Assembly: GCA_002358965.1 (NCBI GenBank)
Contig: DEPW01000040.1
Location: forward strand, 1-5,374
Direction of reading: 5' to 3'
Origin: Bacteroidales bacterium UBA3382
GTDB taxonomy: Bacteria; Bacteroidota; Bacteroidia; Bacteroidales; UBA932
Length of the DNA stretch: 5,374 bases
Shown here piece by piece: positions 1-5,374 of this stretch. A program made the position numbers and the translations under genes. A model generated the notes under the pieces. The model was not told where the DNA came from. It searched no databases and worked only from the letters and a program-made list of their open reading frames with translations. How positions within the stretch are numbered: position 1 is the stretch's first letter; the number at the start of each line of letters is the position of its first letter.

Positions 1-36
1 CTGAAATATTGCAACCGAATATCTTTCTGCTTTATG

Positions 37-75
37 CAAAAGAAGCCGACCTCAAAAATTCTCTTTTGGGTCGGC
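37..75 (-). terminator. Intrinsic terminator of the apbE-BspA-like operon
   Basis: Seen directly: bases 45-51 (GCCGACC) pair with 69-75 (GGTCGGC). The stem continues with 53-57 pairing to 64-68, leaving T52 bulged and a six-base loop at 58-63. Read on the minus strand, the hairpin is followed at once by TTCTTTT (44 down to 38), the U-tract expected for Rho-independent termination. On the plus strand the following bases (CCCTTGAG) are not T-rich, so the terminator acts leftward. It lies about 55 bases past the stop codon at 130-132. The rest of 1-129 shows no gene. Confidence 0.85.
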
Positions 76-129
76 CCCTTGAGTCGCGGTCAGTGCGTGC
101 CGGCCGTTTCCGACAGTTTTCAGACGCTT

Positions 130-1335
130 CTAATCAAAGCTGATGCTTTTCCACTCGGTGTCTGCCCAGTTGGTAGCAGAGGAGGCCTGAGGTGAAGCCG
201 TGCCGGTCTGGTAGTGCTTGTCTGCATTGAGGACAAGCTCGCACGAACCGGTGTCGAAATTGAAGACCTTCTCTCCCATCCCTGGAATGGCCGAAAAAGG
301 GTGTTCGTTAATGACGATATCGCCTCCGGCCGTCAATTCGATCCTTGACATCTGGCATTCATTGAACAGTCCATAGTAGATTTGGTTCACTTTCGGGAGC
401 GAAATCGAAGTGATGCCGCTTCCTCGGAACGCGTAAGTGTATATGGCGGTGGCTTCCGGCAGGTCTATGCCGGTAAGGCTGGTGCAGAATGAAAAGCACT
501 GGTTTCCTATCGATTCCACTCCAGGGCAAACGACATTTTCAAGTTTCGGATTGTTCCACAGGGCCTGGCTTCCGAGGGCTTTGACCTCGTCGGGGAATAT
601 GAGTTCGCGAAGCTCGGGGAATGTGCTGTTTCCGTCAAGTATTCCGCTGAACGCAAAGGCAGGAAGCCCGTATACGCCATCTAGCGAGGTCTGCCAATTG
701 GCATCCATCAGGCCGTCCACATCCACTTCCGGCCAGCCTGTGACTCCGCTAAAGTCGATCGCCTCCACATTTGTCCCTATGAAAGGGTTGTCGATCCAGG
801 AACTGTCCAGAGGGGAAGCGTCCGTGGCGATTCCGAGTTTTTCGAATTCGCCGATGAACCGGAATTCGGTAGCACCCTCGGCCAAGTATTCATCTATGGC
901 CGTGCGGACTTCTTCGGCAGTCATGCCGGTCATGTCTATGGTAGGTATCGGGTCGTTCACGGTCACGGTGCAGGAAGCGTTTTTGTCCCCGGCGCTGGCG
1001 GTGACGGTAGTGTTTCCGGCCGCAATGCCGGTTATCATGCCGTTGGCATCGACAGTGGCGATTTCGGGATTGGCGCTTTCCCAGGATACGGTCGGGTCAG
1101 TTGCGTTTTCCGGAAGGACGGTGGCGGTCAGCCGGAAGGTTTCTCCGAGATTGACGGTCACGTTTTCGTAATCCAACGAAATCTGTTCGACTGCGACTTC
1201 TTCGTCATCGGGTTTTTCGGGATCGTCCGGTTGTTCCGGAGTACAGCCGATAGTCAGGAAGGCGGCAAGACATGCCATGCCGAAGAATGCTCCTGTTAAA
1301 TAGTTTGTGGGGGAAGATTTTCTCTTGATTTTCAT
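130..1335 (-). CDS. BspA-like leucine-rich-repeat lipoprotein with Big_2 Ig-like domain
   Basis: This is a predicted surface lipoprotein of 401 residues, with binding or adhesion as the likely but unproven role. A basic N-terminus (MKIKRK) and a hydrophobic stretch at about residues 11-30 lead to a lipobox-like TIGC with Cys31. Next comes an acidic, proline-rich linker (residues 32-46), then a Big_2 bacterial Ig-like domain at about 48-127 (SLDYENVTVNLGE, LTATVLPENAT, GMITGIAAGNTTVT). From about 241 to 335 there are four degenerate LRR_5/BspA units of 21-23 residues (LIFPDEVKALG, VVCPGVESIG, IDLPEATAIY, ISLPKVNQIY). The C-terminus (NWADTEWKSISF) resembles the usual ending of this family. The frame stays open to 1416, but only the start at 1335 puts a signal peptide at the N-terminus. 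That start also overlaps the apbE stop as ATGA, implying co-transcription and translational coupling. No Shine-Dalgarno is present, as is usual in this phylum. The ligand is unknown. Confidence 0.88.
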   Translation of the reverse strand: MKIKRKSSPTNYLTGAFFGMACLAAFLTIGCTPEQPDDPEKPDDEEVAVEQISLDYENVTVNLGETFRLTATVLPENATDPTVSWESANPEIATVDANGMITGIAAGNTTVTASAGDKNASCTVTVNDPIPTIDMTGMTAEEVRTAIDEYLAEGATEFRFIGEFEKLGIATDASPLDSSWIDNPFIGTNVEAIDFSGVTGWPEVDVDGLMDANWQTSLDGVYGLPAFAFSGILDGNSTFPELRELIFPDEVKALGSQALWNNPKLENVVCPGVESIGNQCFSFCTSLTGIDLPEATAIYTYAFRGSGITSISLPKVNQIYYGLFNECQMSRIELTAGGDIVINEHPFSAIPGMGEKVFNFDTGSCELVLNADKHYQTGTASPQASSATNWADTEWKSISFD

Positions 1336-2396
1336 GATTGTCGTATTTTGTTTGTATTGGATTCGGGCATTTTCTGATTCTTGATGTTTTTGACGATGAC
1401 TCCGTCGCTCATCCATGTCTTCATCTTTCCGTCTTCCTCGTAGATCAGCACGGCTTCGATTTCAGGGTGTCCCTCCATGTATTCCATGCTTTTTTCGAGT
1501 CCGGCCGCCATCATGTAGGTGGCAAGGGCGTCGGCGATAGCGGCTTTGTCGCAGATTACCGTAGCGCTCAACAGATTGTGATTTACCGGATAGCCTGTCT
1601 TGGGATTGATGGTGTGGGCATATTTCCTGCCGTCGCGGATGTAATATTTACGATAATTCCCCGATGTCACGATGCCTGATCCCGTGCCGGCGTCATCCGG
1701 TATCTCTATGGCTGTCTGTATGTCCGCTCCGGCTTCCATATTCCCGTCAACCGGTGCGTCGATGCCGATAGACCAGTTCCCGCCGGAAGGGTTGACGCCT
1801 TTGCAGAATATTTCGCCCCCGACATTGATCAGCATGTCCCGTATTCCTTGCGAAGAGAGGTACCCGGCAATCATGTCGCAGGTGTACCCTTGGGCTATGG
1901 CATTGAAATTCAATGTGACCCGCGGGTCGGATTTGTAAAGGGCGCCGTCTTTGAAAATGATTTTGTCCATCCCTGTCGCACTTTTGAGAGAGTCGACGGC
2001 GAGGCTGTCAGGGAAACAACCTTCCTTGAAACCGAAGCCCCATGCATCGAAAAGCGCACCGGACGAAACATCGAAATAGCCTTCGCATTCGCCGTACATT
2101 TTCAGCGAGAGCCTGAAAAGCCCGACAAGCAGTGTGTCATGGCAGCTTTCGCTTGAATTGTCGTTGAATTTCGACAAAGACGACGAGTCGTTGTATCCGG
2201 AAATAGAGTTGTCGATATCGCGGAGGATTGCCTCGATGCCTTTCTGCAATTGCGTGCATCTCTTGAAATCGGTTCGGAGGGTTATGCTGTATGTGCCTCC
2301 CTGGGCATAGCCTTCCATTGTGTAGTAGTCGGTTCCGTTACATGAAACCATCATTGCGGAAAGTACTGCAATGGCAAATGTGTAAAAAAGCCTCAT
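1332..2396 (-). CDS. apbE: FAD:protein FMN transferase (ApbE), lipoprotein form
   Basis: ApbE moves FMN from FAD onto a Thr/Ser of extracytosolic proteins, such as the NqrC/RnfG and FMN_bind families, using Mg2+. The product is 354 residues, full length for the family. A signal peptide (MRLFYTFAIAVLSAMMVSC) ends in MVSC with Cys19 as the probable lipidation site. Conserved family blocks occur in the expected order: GYAQGGTYSITL (29-40), LFDAWGFG (115-122), LNFNAIAQGY (162-171), LINVGGEIFCKG (189-200), TSGNYRKYY (244-252), YAHTINPKTG (259-268, with the conserved His261) and ADALATYM (288-295, with Asp289 and Thr293 in the usual metal-binding positions). Nothing essential appears to be missing. 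The frame extends upstream to 2483, but that start would bury the signal peptide behind 29 polar and basic residues, so 2396 is chosen. It is the first gene of the leftward operon. No flavinylation substrate is recognisable in the window, so the target is unknown. Confidence 0.93.
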   Translation of the reverse strand: MRLFYTFAIAVLSAMMVSCNGTDYYTMEGYAQGGTYSITLRTDFKRCTQLQKGIEAILRDIDNSISGYNDSSSLSKFNDNSSESCHDTLLVGLFRLSLKMYGECEGYFDVSSGALFDAWGFGFKEGCFPDSLAVDSLKSATGMDKIIFKDGALYKSDPRVTLNFNAIAQGYTCDMIAGYLSSQGIRDMLINVGGEIFCKGVNPSGGNWSIGIDAPVDGNMEAGADIQTAIEIPDDAGTGSGIVTSGNYRKYYIRDGRKYAHTINPKTGYPVNHNLLSATVICDKAAIADALATYMMAAGLEKSMEYMEGHPEIEAVLIYEEDGKMKTWMSDGVIVKNIKNQKMPESNTNKIRQS

Positions 2397-2495
2397 CGAT
2401 GCAATAGGTGTTTTAAGCTTTCGGCAGCCATCCGGGCGGCATGATTTTCGTATGACCAGGACTTTCTGGAATACGGAAAGCATTTAACATGAAAA

Positions 2496-2527
2496 CAAAG
2501 TTACGAAAAATTTTTGTGCGGACCGAA
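2496..2527 (-). promoter_or_regulatory. Candidate Bacteroidota promoter for apbE
   Basis: On the minus strand, 2503-2496 reads TAACTTTG, a perfect match to the -7 consensus TAnnTTTG. Twenty bases upstream, 2527-2524 reads TTCG, a three-of-four match to the -33 TTTG element. Transcription would begin near 2490, leaving a leader of roughly 95 bases before the preferred apbE start at 2396. The elements are seen in the sequence; promoter activity is inferred. Confidence 0.55.
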
Positions 2528-2543
2528 TTTTTTTAGAAATTTG
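2513..2543 (+). promoter_or_regulatory. Candidate Bacteroidota promoter for the Fib_succ lipoprotein operon
   Basis: TTTG at 2513-2516 is followed after 19 bases by GAAATTTG at 2536-2543, which matches the -7 consensus TAnnTTTG at all but the first T. The spacing fits the 19-21 bases usual for the primary sigma factor of Bacteroides. Initiation near 2550 would leave a very short, A-rich leader (TGAAAATAATAAA) before the start at 2564. The element overlaps the opposing apbE promoter. Activity is inferred. Confidence 0.5.
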
Positions 2544-2563
2544 CATCATTTGAAAATAATAAA

Positions 2564-3559
2564 ATGAAAGCCAAGTCATATCTCATATTTTCCACTCTTT
2601 CCCTGCTTGCCTTGGCCGGGTGCAAGAAAGACGATCTTTCCGATGTCAAGCTTATGATGGAGGGCGATCCGGTCCTCGCCATAGACGATTATGTGGCAAT
2701 CGGTTCCGAGTGGACCCTCGAGGCCGGAGGAATCGAATCTCCGACCGAGGAGGACGGGCTCGGCTATTTCTGGACGCTCAAAGGCATCGTGGACGAAAAT
2801 GACACCACTGATGTGTTCAGTTTCGTTTTCGGAGACGAACCGGGAGTATACAGGCTGAGATGTACGGCCTTCCATCCGGAATACTATGACAACCCTTCGA
2901 CAAAGTACATTACCGTCTTGGACACGGCATTCAATGCCTCTCTCAAGATAGGCGACATTCCCGGTCTGCAGGTATTCACCGACCCGAGGGACGGAATAGA
3001 ATACAGGTATGTGACAGTAGAGGGCAGGGACTGGTTCGTCACCAACCTCAGGTATGGTGCGGCAGGCCGGACATATATGGACAATCCCGTAATGTGGAGC
3101 ATAACGGGGGGATATTATACTTATGACGAGGCCATGAGGGGAGACGACGGAGATTCCGTCTGCCCGGAAGGCTGGCGCGTGCCGTCTGAAGACGACTGGG
3201 ATTCGCTCGTGTCCGCCTTTGCAGACAATCCCGGCTTGAATGACCCCGGTGAGCATCAGGTATATTTCGGAGCAGCCCCGGCTTTAATGGCGGCTGCGAT
3301 GTTCAACGACGAAAAGATGTGGAGGTATTCTCCGGACTGCGAGGCTACCAATGAAAGCGGTTTCAGCGCAATCCCTGCCGGCTATGCCAGTCTGGACCGA
3401 TATTACGGCATCAACGAATATGCGGCATTCTGGTCTTCCGAGCCTTACGGGGACGGAGGGGTGTACCATTATATGTATTTCGACAATGAAGACCTCATGG
3501 TTTCCTATGCTTCGGGGGATTTCAGGGCTTCGGTACGATGCGTAAGGGACGATATCTGA
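2564..3559 (+). CDS. Surface lipoprotein with Fibrobacter succinogenes major paralogous domain
   Basis: The product is 331 residues. Residues 1-20 form a classic lipoprotein signal peptide ending in LAGC (Cys20). The following KKDD (21-24) matches the Bacteroidota lipoprotein export signal (Lys then acidic residues just after the Cys), so surface display is likely. Residues of about 30-120 look like a PKD/Ig-type beta domain (GYFWTLKG, GVYRLRCTAF), though this assignment is weak. Residues of about 135-328 match the Fib_succ_major pattern: DPRDGIEYRYVTVEGRDWF, NLRYG, YYTYDEA, the hallmark CPEGWRVPSEDDWDSL (200-215), GFSAIPAGY, AAFWSSEP and the closing ASVRCVRDD. The domain is common in Bacteroidota surface proteins, but its molecular role is not established. 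It is the first gene of the rightward unit. The 40-base gap to lemA has no terminator or recognisable promoter, so co-transcription is likely. Confidence 0.88.
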   Translation: MKAKSYLIFSTLSLLALAGCKKDDLSDVKLMMEGDPVLAIDDYVAIGSEWTLEAGGIESPTEEDGLGYFWTLKGIVDENDTTDVFSFVFGDEPGVYRLRCTAFHPEYYDNPSTKYITVLDTAFNASLKIGDIPGLQVFTDPRDGIEYRYVTVEGRDWFVTNLRYGAAGRTYMDNPVMWSITGGYYTYDEAMRGDDGDSVCPEGWRVPSEDDWDSLVSAFADNPGLNDPGEHQVYFGAAPALMAAAMFNDEKMWRYSPDCEATNESGFSAIPAGYASLDRYYGINEYAAFWSSEPYGDGGVYHYMYFDNEDLMVSYASGDFRASVRCVRDDI

Positions 3560-3599
3560 AATTAACTCAATACACAAATTTTAAAACAAACATTCAATC
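3560..3599 (+). promoter_or_regulatory. G-free A/T-rich translation leader of lemA
   Basis: The 40 bases between the upstream stop and the lemA ATG contain no G on the plus strand. They therefore hold no Shine-Dalgarno, no TTTG or TAnnTTTG promoter element and no GC-paired terminator hairpin. An unstructured A/T-rich leader is how Bacteroidota commonly open a start codon to the ribosome. It argues for read-through transcription from the upstream gene. Confidence 0.5.
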
Positions 3600-4187
3600 A
3601 TGAAAAAGGCTTTTCCTTGGATTGTCGTAGCGGTAATAGTGTTAGCCGTGTTCTTATGGGTGAAAAATTCATATAATTCAATAGTGACGGCGGATGAGGC
3701 GACGGCGGGCGCGTGGTCGCAGGTCGAAAACCAGTATCAGCGCCGTTCGGATCTGATTCCGAACCTTGTCGCAACGGTAAAGGGTTATGCGGAATATGAA
3801 GGCAGTACGCTTCAGGAAGTGATAGACGCGAGGGCCAGAGCCACCCAGGTCACGGTGGATCCTCAGAAACTCGATTCCGAAAGCATAGCATTGTTCCAGG
3901 AGTCGCAGAACGCTTTGGGTTCGGCTCTCAGCCGTCTGTTAGTGACAGTCGAAAGATATCCGGATCTCAAGGCAAACCAGCAGTTCCTCGATTTGCAGGC
4001 GCAGATCGAAAGTTCGGAGAACAGGATAGCTGTGGCGCGTAAGGATTTCAACGATATAGTGCGCAGCTACAATACGATGATAAGGCGGTTCCCGAGCAAT
4101 ATCATAGCCAATATCTTCGGCTATGAAGCCAAAGGCTATTTCGAGGCGTCCGAAGGTGCCGAAGCGGCTCCGAAGGTGGAATTTTAA
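3600..4187 (+). CDS. lemA: LemA family membrane protein
   Basis: The product is 195 residues, the normal LemA length. One hydrophobic segment at about residues 5-21 (FPWIVVAVIVLAVFLWV), preceded by two lysines, should anchor it in the inner membrane with the helical remainder outside the cytoplasm. Family signatures are complete: YNSIVTADEAT (25-35), AWSQVENQYQRRSDLIPNLV (38-57), TVKGYAEYE (59-67), a central coiled-coil-like region, YPDLKANQQFLDLQAQIESS (120-139), ENRIAVARKDFND (140-152), YNTMIRRFPSNIIA (157-170) and YEAKGYFEA (175-183). LemA proteins are widespread and of poorly defined function, often encoded beside TPM-domain proteins and sometimes HtpX-type proteases. Here two TPM genes follow directly, after an 11-base gap and then a gene overlap, which supports a shared envelope role. 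No Shine-Dalgarno is visible. Confidence 0.93.
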   Translation: MKKAFPWIVVAVIVLAVFLWVKNSYNSIVTADEATAGAWSQVENQYQRRSDLIPNLVATVKGYAEYEGSTLQEVIDARARATQVTVDPQKLDSESIALFQESQNALGSALSRLLVTVERYPDLKANQQFLDLQAQIESSENRIAVARKDFNDIVRSYNTMIRRFPSNIIANIFGYEAKGYFEASEGAEAAPKVEF

Positions 4188-4198
4188 CCCGGTCGAAT

Positions 4199-4636
4199 AT
4201 GTCGGCGGCAGGTTTTCTGACCAAGGAGCAGTGTGACAGTATAGTCGAAGCCATCAAGAGGGCGGAGACGAATACTTCGGGCGAAATCCGCGTACATATC
4301 GAGACGACATGCAAGGGCGACCCTTACCGGAGGGCCGTACTTGTTTTCGGAAGATTGAAGATGTACGAGACAGCAGCCCGTAACGGTGTCCTGATATATG
4401 TCGCGGTCAAGTCTCACAAAGTGGCGATAGTCGGCGACAAAGGTATCGATGCGGTGGTGCCGAAGGGCTTTTGGGACGATGCCTACCGCTTCATGGCAGA
4501 CCGTTTCAGAGCAGGGGATTTCACAGGAGGCCTCATAGGAGCGATAACCCTGGCCGGGGACAGTCTCAAGGAGTTTTTCCCATACAAGGATGATGACATA
4601 AACGAGCAGAGCGATGAGATCTCTTTCGGACAATAG
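4199..4636 (+). CDS. Single-domain TPM protein, predicted cytosolic
   Basis: The product is 145 residues and consists almost entirely of one TPM domain (named for TLP18.3, Psb32 and MOLO-1; PF04536). Typical elements are FLTKEQCDSIVEAIKRAE (6-23), TSGEIRVHIE (26-35), ARNGVLIYVAVKSHKVAIVG (60-79) with GDKGID (79-84), FWDDAYRFMADRF (91-103) and a final helix before an acidic tail (LKEFFPYKDDD). Some plant TPM proteins show weak acid phosphatase activity, but the bacterial function is unclear. There is no signal peptide or membrane segment, unlike the flanking LemA and second TPM proteins, so it probably stays in the cytosol. It starts 11 bases after the lemA stop with no Shine-Dalgarno, and its last 23 bases overlap the start of the next gene. 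LemA-TPM-TPM order is known from other Bacteroidota. Confidence 0.88.
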   Translation: MSAAGFLTKEQCDSIVEAIKRAETNTSGEIRVHIETTCKGDPYRRAVLVFGRLKMYETAARNGVLIYVAVKSHKVAIVGDKGIDAVVPKGFWDDAYRFMADRFRAGDFTGGLIGAITLAGDSLKEFFPYKDDDINEQSDEISFGQ

Positions 4637-5374
4637 CCGCAGGGCTTTCCTGCTGTTGATTCTGGCGGTGCTGCCGTGCATGTCCGCCATTGCGCAGATA
4701 CCCCACAGACCGCAGCCTCCGCGTTTGGTGAACGATTTCGCCTCTGTGCTTACGTCGGAACAGCGCATGGAATTGGAGCGTACGCTCGTGGCTTTCGACG
4801 ATACGACATCGAACCAGATAGCCGTCCTTTTCGTGGACGGTTTCGGCGGTCTGGACATATCTTCGTTTGCAATAGAGTTGGGCCGTGAATGGGGAATCGG
4901 CAGGGAGGAATACGACAACGGGATCGTAGTGGTAGTGAAGCCCAAGGCCGGAAACGAAAGAGGCCAGGCCTTCATTGCCGTAGGATACGGTCTTGAAGGT
5001 GCCATTCCCGATATAGCGGCACACAGGATCGTGGACGATGTGATGATACCGCGTTTCATTGAAGGCGATTATTACCGAGGCGTAAGCGATGCCGTGTCGC
5101 TGCTGATGAAACTCGCATCGGGCGAGATATCCGTGGCGGATATCGAGGAAGGCGATTCGGGCGGCGCCCTCGGCGTGATAATCGTATTGATCATACTGTT
5201 CATCGTGTCCCTGGCGATTTCCGGCCGCAGACACCGTAACGGAGGCTCGGATACTTTTACCGGCGGCGGACATTCCACAGGGGCGTTCCCTCCGATCTTT
5301 TTCGGCGGTTTCGGCGGAGGCGGAGGACATTCGGGCGGTTTCGGAGGCGGCGGCTTCGGCGGTTTCGGGGGAGG
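4614..5374 (+). CDS. YgcG-like TPM-domain membrane protein with glycine-rich tail (3' end outside window)
   Basis: The frame is open from the ATG at 4614 to the last base (253 complete codons plus two bases) with no stop, so this is a partial gene cut by the window edge. Residues 1-27 form a signal peptide (MRSLSDNSRRAFLLLILAVL, probable cleavage at AIA|Q). A TPM domain spans about 38-170: LVNDFASVLTSEQRMELER, SNQIAVLFVDGF, IELGREWGIG, DNGIVVVVKP, AFIAVGYGLEGAIPD, IVDDVMIPRFIEGDYYRGV. A membrane segment follows at about 186-203 (LGVIIVLIILFIVSLAIS), then a basic RRHR and a Gly/Phe-rich tail. This is the standard YgcG-type layout, with the TPM domain outside the cytoplasm and the tail inside. 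The start is well fixed: an in-frame TAA lies at 4599-4601, and the next Met would lose most of the signal peptide. It overlaps the preceding gene by 23 bases in another frame. About 10-30 residues are probably missing. Confidence 0.92.
   Translation, partial: MRSLSDNSRRAFLLLILAVLPCMSAIAQIPHRPQPPRLVNDFASVLTSEQRMELERTLVAFDDTTSNQIAVLFVDGFGGLDISSFAIELGREWGIGREEYDNGIVVVVKPKAGNERGQAFIAVGYGLEGAIPDIAAHRIVDDVMIPRFIEGDYYRGVSDAVSLLMKLASGEISVADIEEGDSGGALGVIIVLIILFIVSLAISGRRHRNGGSDTFTGGGHSTGAFPPIFFGGFGGGGGHSGGFGGGGFGGFGG
5304..5374 (+). repeat. Low-complexity GGCGGTTTCGG repeat encoding the Gly/Phe tail
   Basis: Imperfect tandem copies of GGCGGTTTCGG and GGAGGCGG run from about 5304 to the window edge. 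They encode GGFGGGGGHS and GGFGGGGFGG (residues 231-253 of the second TPM protein). Such tails are typical of YgcG-like proteins and often end in a Trp-containing motif. The DNA repeat is seen directly; continuation beyond the edge is inferred. Confidence 0.8.

Noticed and set aside
859..885. EGAT (residues 153-156) in the BspA-like protein as a possible ApbE flavinylation site.
   Set aside because: The acceptor motif needs Ser/Thr before GAT and an Asp at a set distance; here Glu precedes GAT and the Asp spacing is wrong. AEGATEF-type stretches are common in BspA-like proteins without ApbE.
437..1171. 244-codon open frame on the plus strand opposite the BspA-like gene.
   Set aside because: It is antisense to a gene with clear Big_2 and LRR domains, its product is a Ser/Pro/Val-rich composition artefact, and it has no recognisable domain.
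2413..2442. Nine-codon upstream reading frame (MPPGWLPKA) in the apbE leader.
   Set aside because: It is too short and lacks any initiation signal; such frames arise by chance. It would need conservation to be taken seriously.
2576..3256. 226-codon minus-strand open frame opposite the Fib_succ lipoprotein gene.
   Set aside because: The plus strand carries a complete signal peptide and domain; the antisense product matches nothing I recognise.
4184..5330. Two long minus-strand open frames (4184-5059 and 4566-5330) across the TPM genes.
   Set aside because: They mirror two well-supported TPM genes on the plus strand, have no recognisable domains, and overlap each other extensively.
5304..5374. 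GC-rich repeats at the right edge as a possible repeat array or CRISPR.
   Set aside because: The repeats keep the reading frame and encode the Gly/Phe tail expected of YgcG-like proteins; there are no spacers.

Overview
The window looks like chromosomal DNA from a member of Bacteroidota, most likely Bacteroidales (a gut-type genus is plausible, but no species is claimed). Three lines of evidence support this. Upstream regions carry the Bacteroides-type promoter pattern (-33 TTTG, -7 TAnnTTTG). Start codons lack Shine-Dalgarno sequences and instead have A/T-rich leaders. The gene content is typical of the phylum: a BspA-like leucine-rich-repeat lipoprotein with a Big_2 domain, a Fibrobacter-succinogenes-major-domain lipoprotein with a CKKDD surface-export signal, a lipoprotein-type ApbE, and a LemA-TPM-TPM cluster.

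The layout is two divergent transcription units around a 167-base control region (2397-2563). Leftward on the minus strand lie apbE (1332-2396) and a BspA-like lipoprotein gene (130-1335). They are joined by a 4-base ATGA overlap and closed by an intrinsic terminator (hairpin 45-75). Rightward on the plus strand lie a Fib_succ_major lipoprotein gene (2564-3559), lemA (3600-4187), a soluble single-domain TPM gene (4199-4636) and a second TPM gene with signal peptide, membrane segment and glycine-rich tail. This last gene starts at 4614 inside its neighbour and runs off the right edge. It has no stop codon in the window, so searches that require a closed ORF will miss it.

Nearly all products are predicted to act at the cell envelope. 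ApbE attaches FMN to extracytosolic proteins, although no convincing flavinylation target is present here. The two non-enzymatic lipoproteins look surface-exposed. LemA and the membrane-anchored TPM protein form a widespread inner-membrane module of poorly defined function. The small TPM protein lacks any export signal and is predicted to be cytosolic. The two candidate promoters overlap physically, which suggests but does not prove that the divergent units compete for RNA polymerase.

I see no CRISPR array, mobile element, tRNA, rRNA or clear novel defence system. The most useful observations are the overlapping divergent promoters, the two-compartment TPM pair, the different export signals on three neighbouring lipoproteins, and two genes whose longest open frames give wrong starts.
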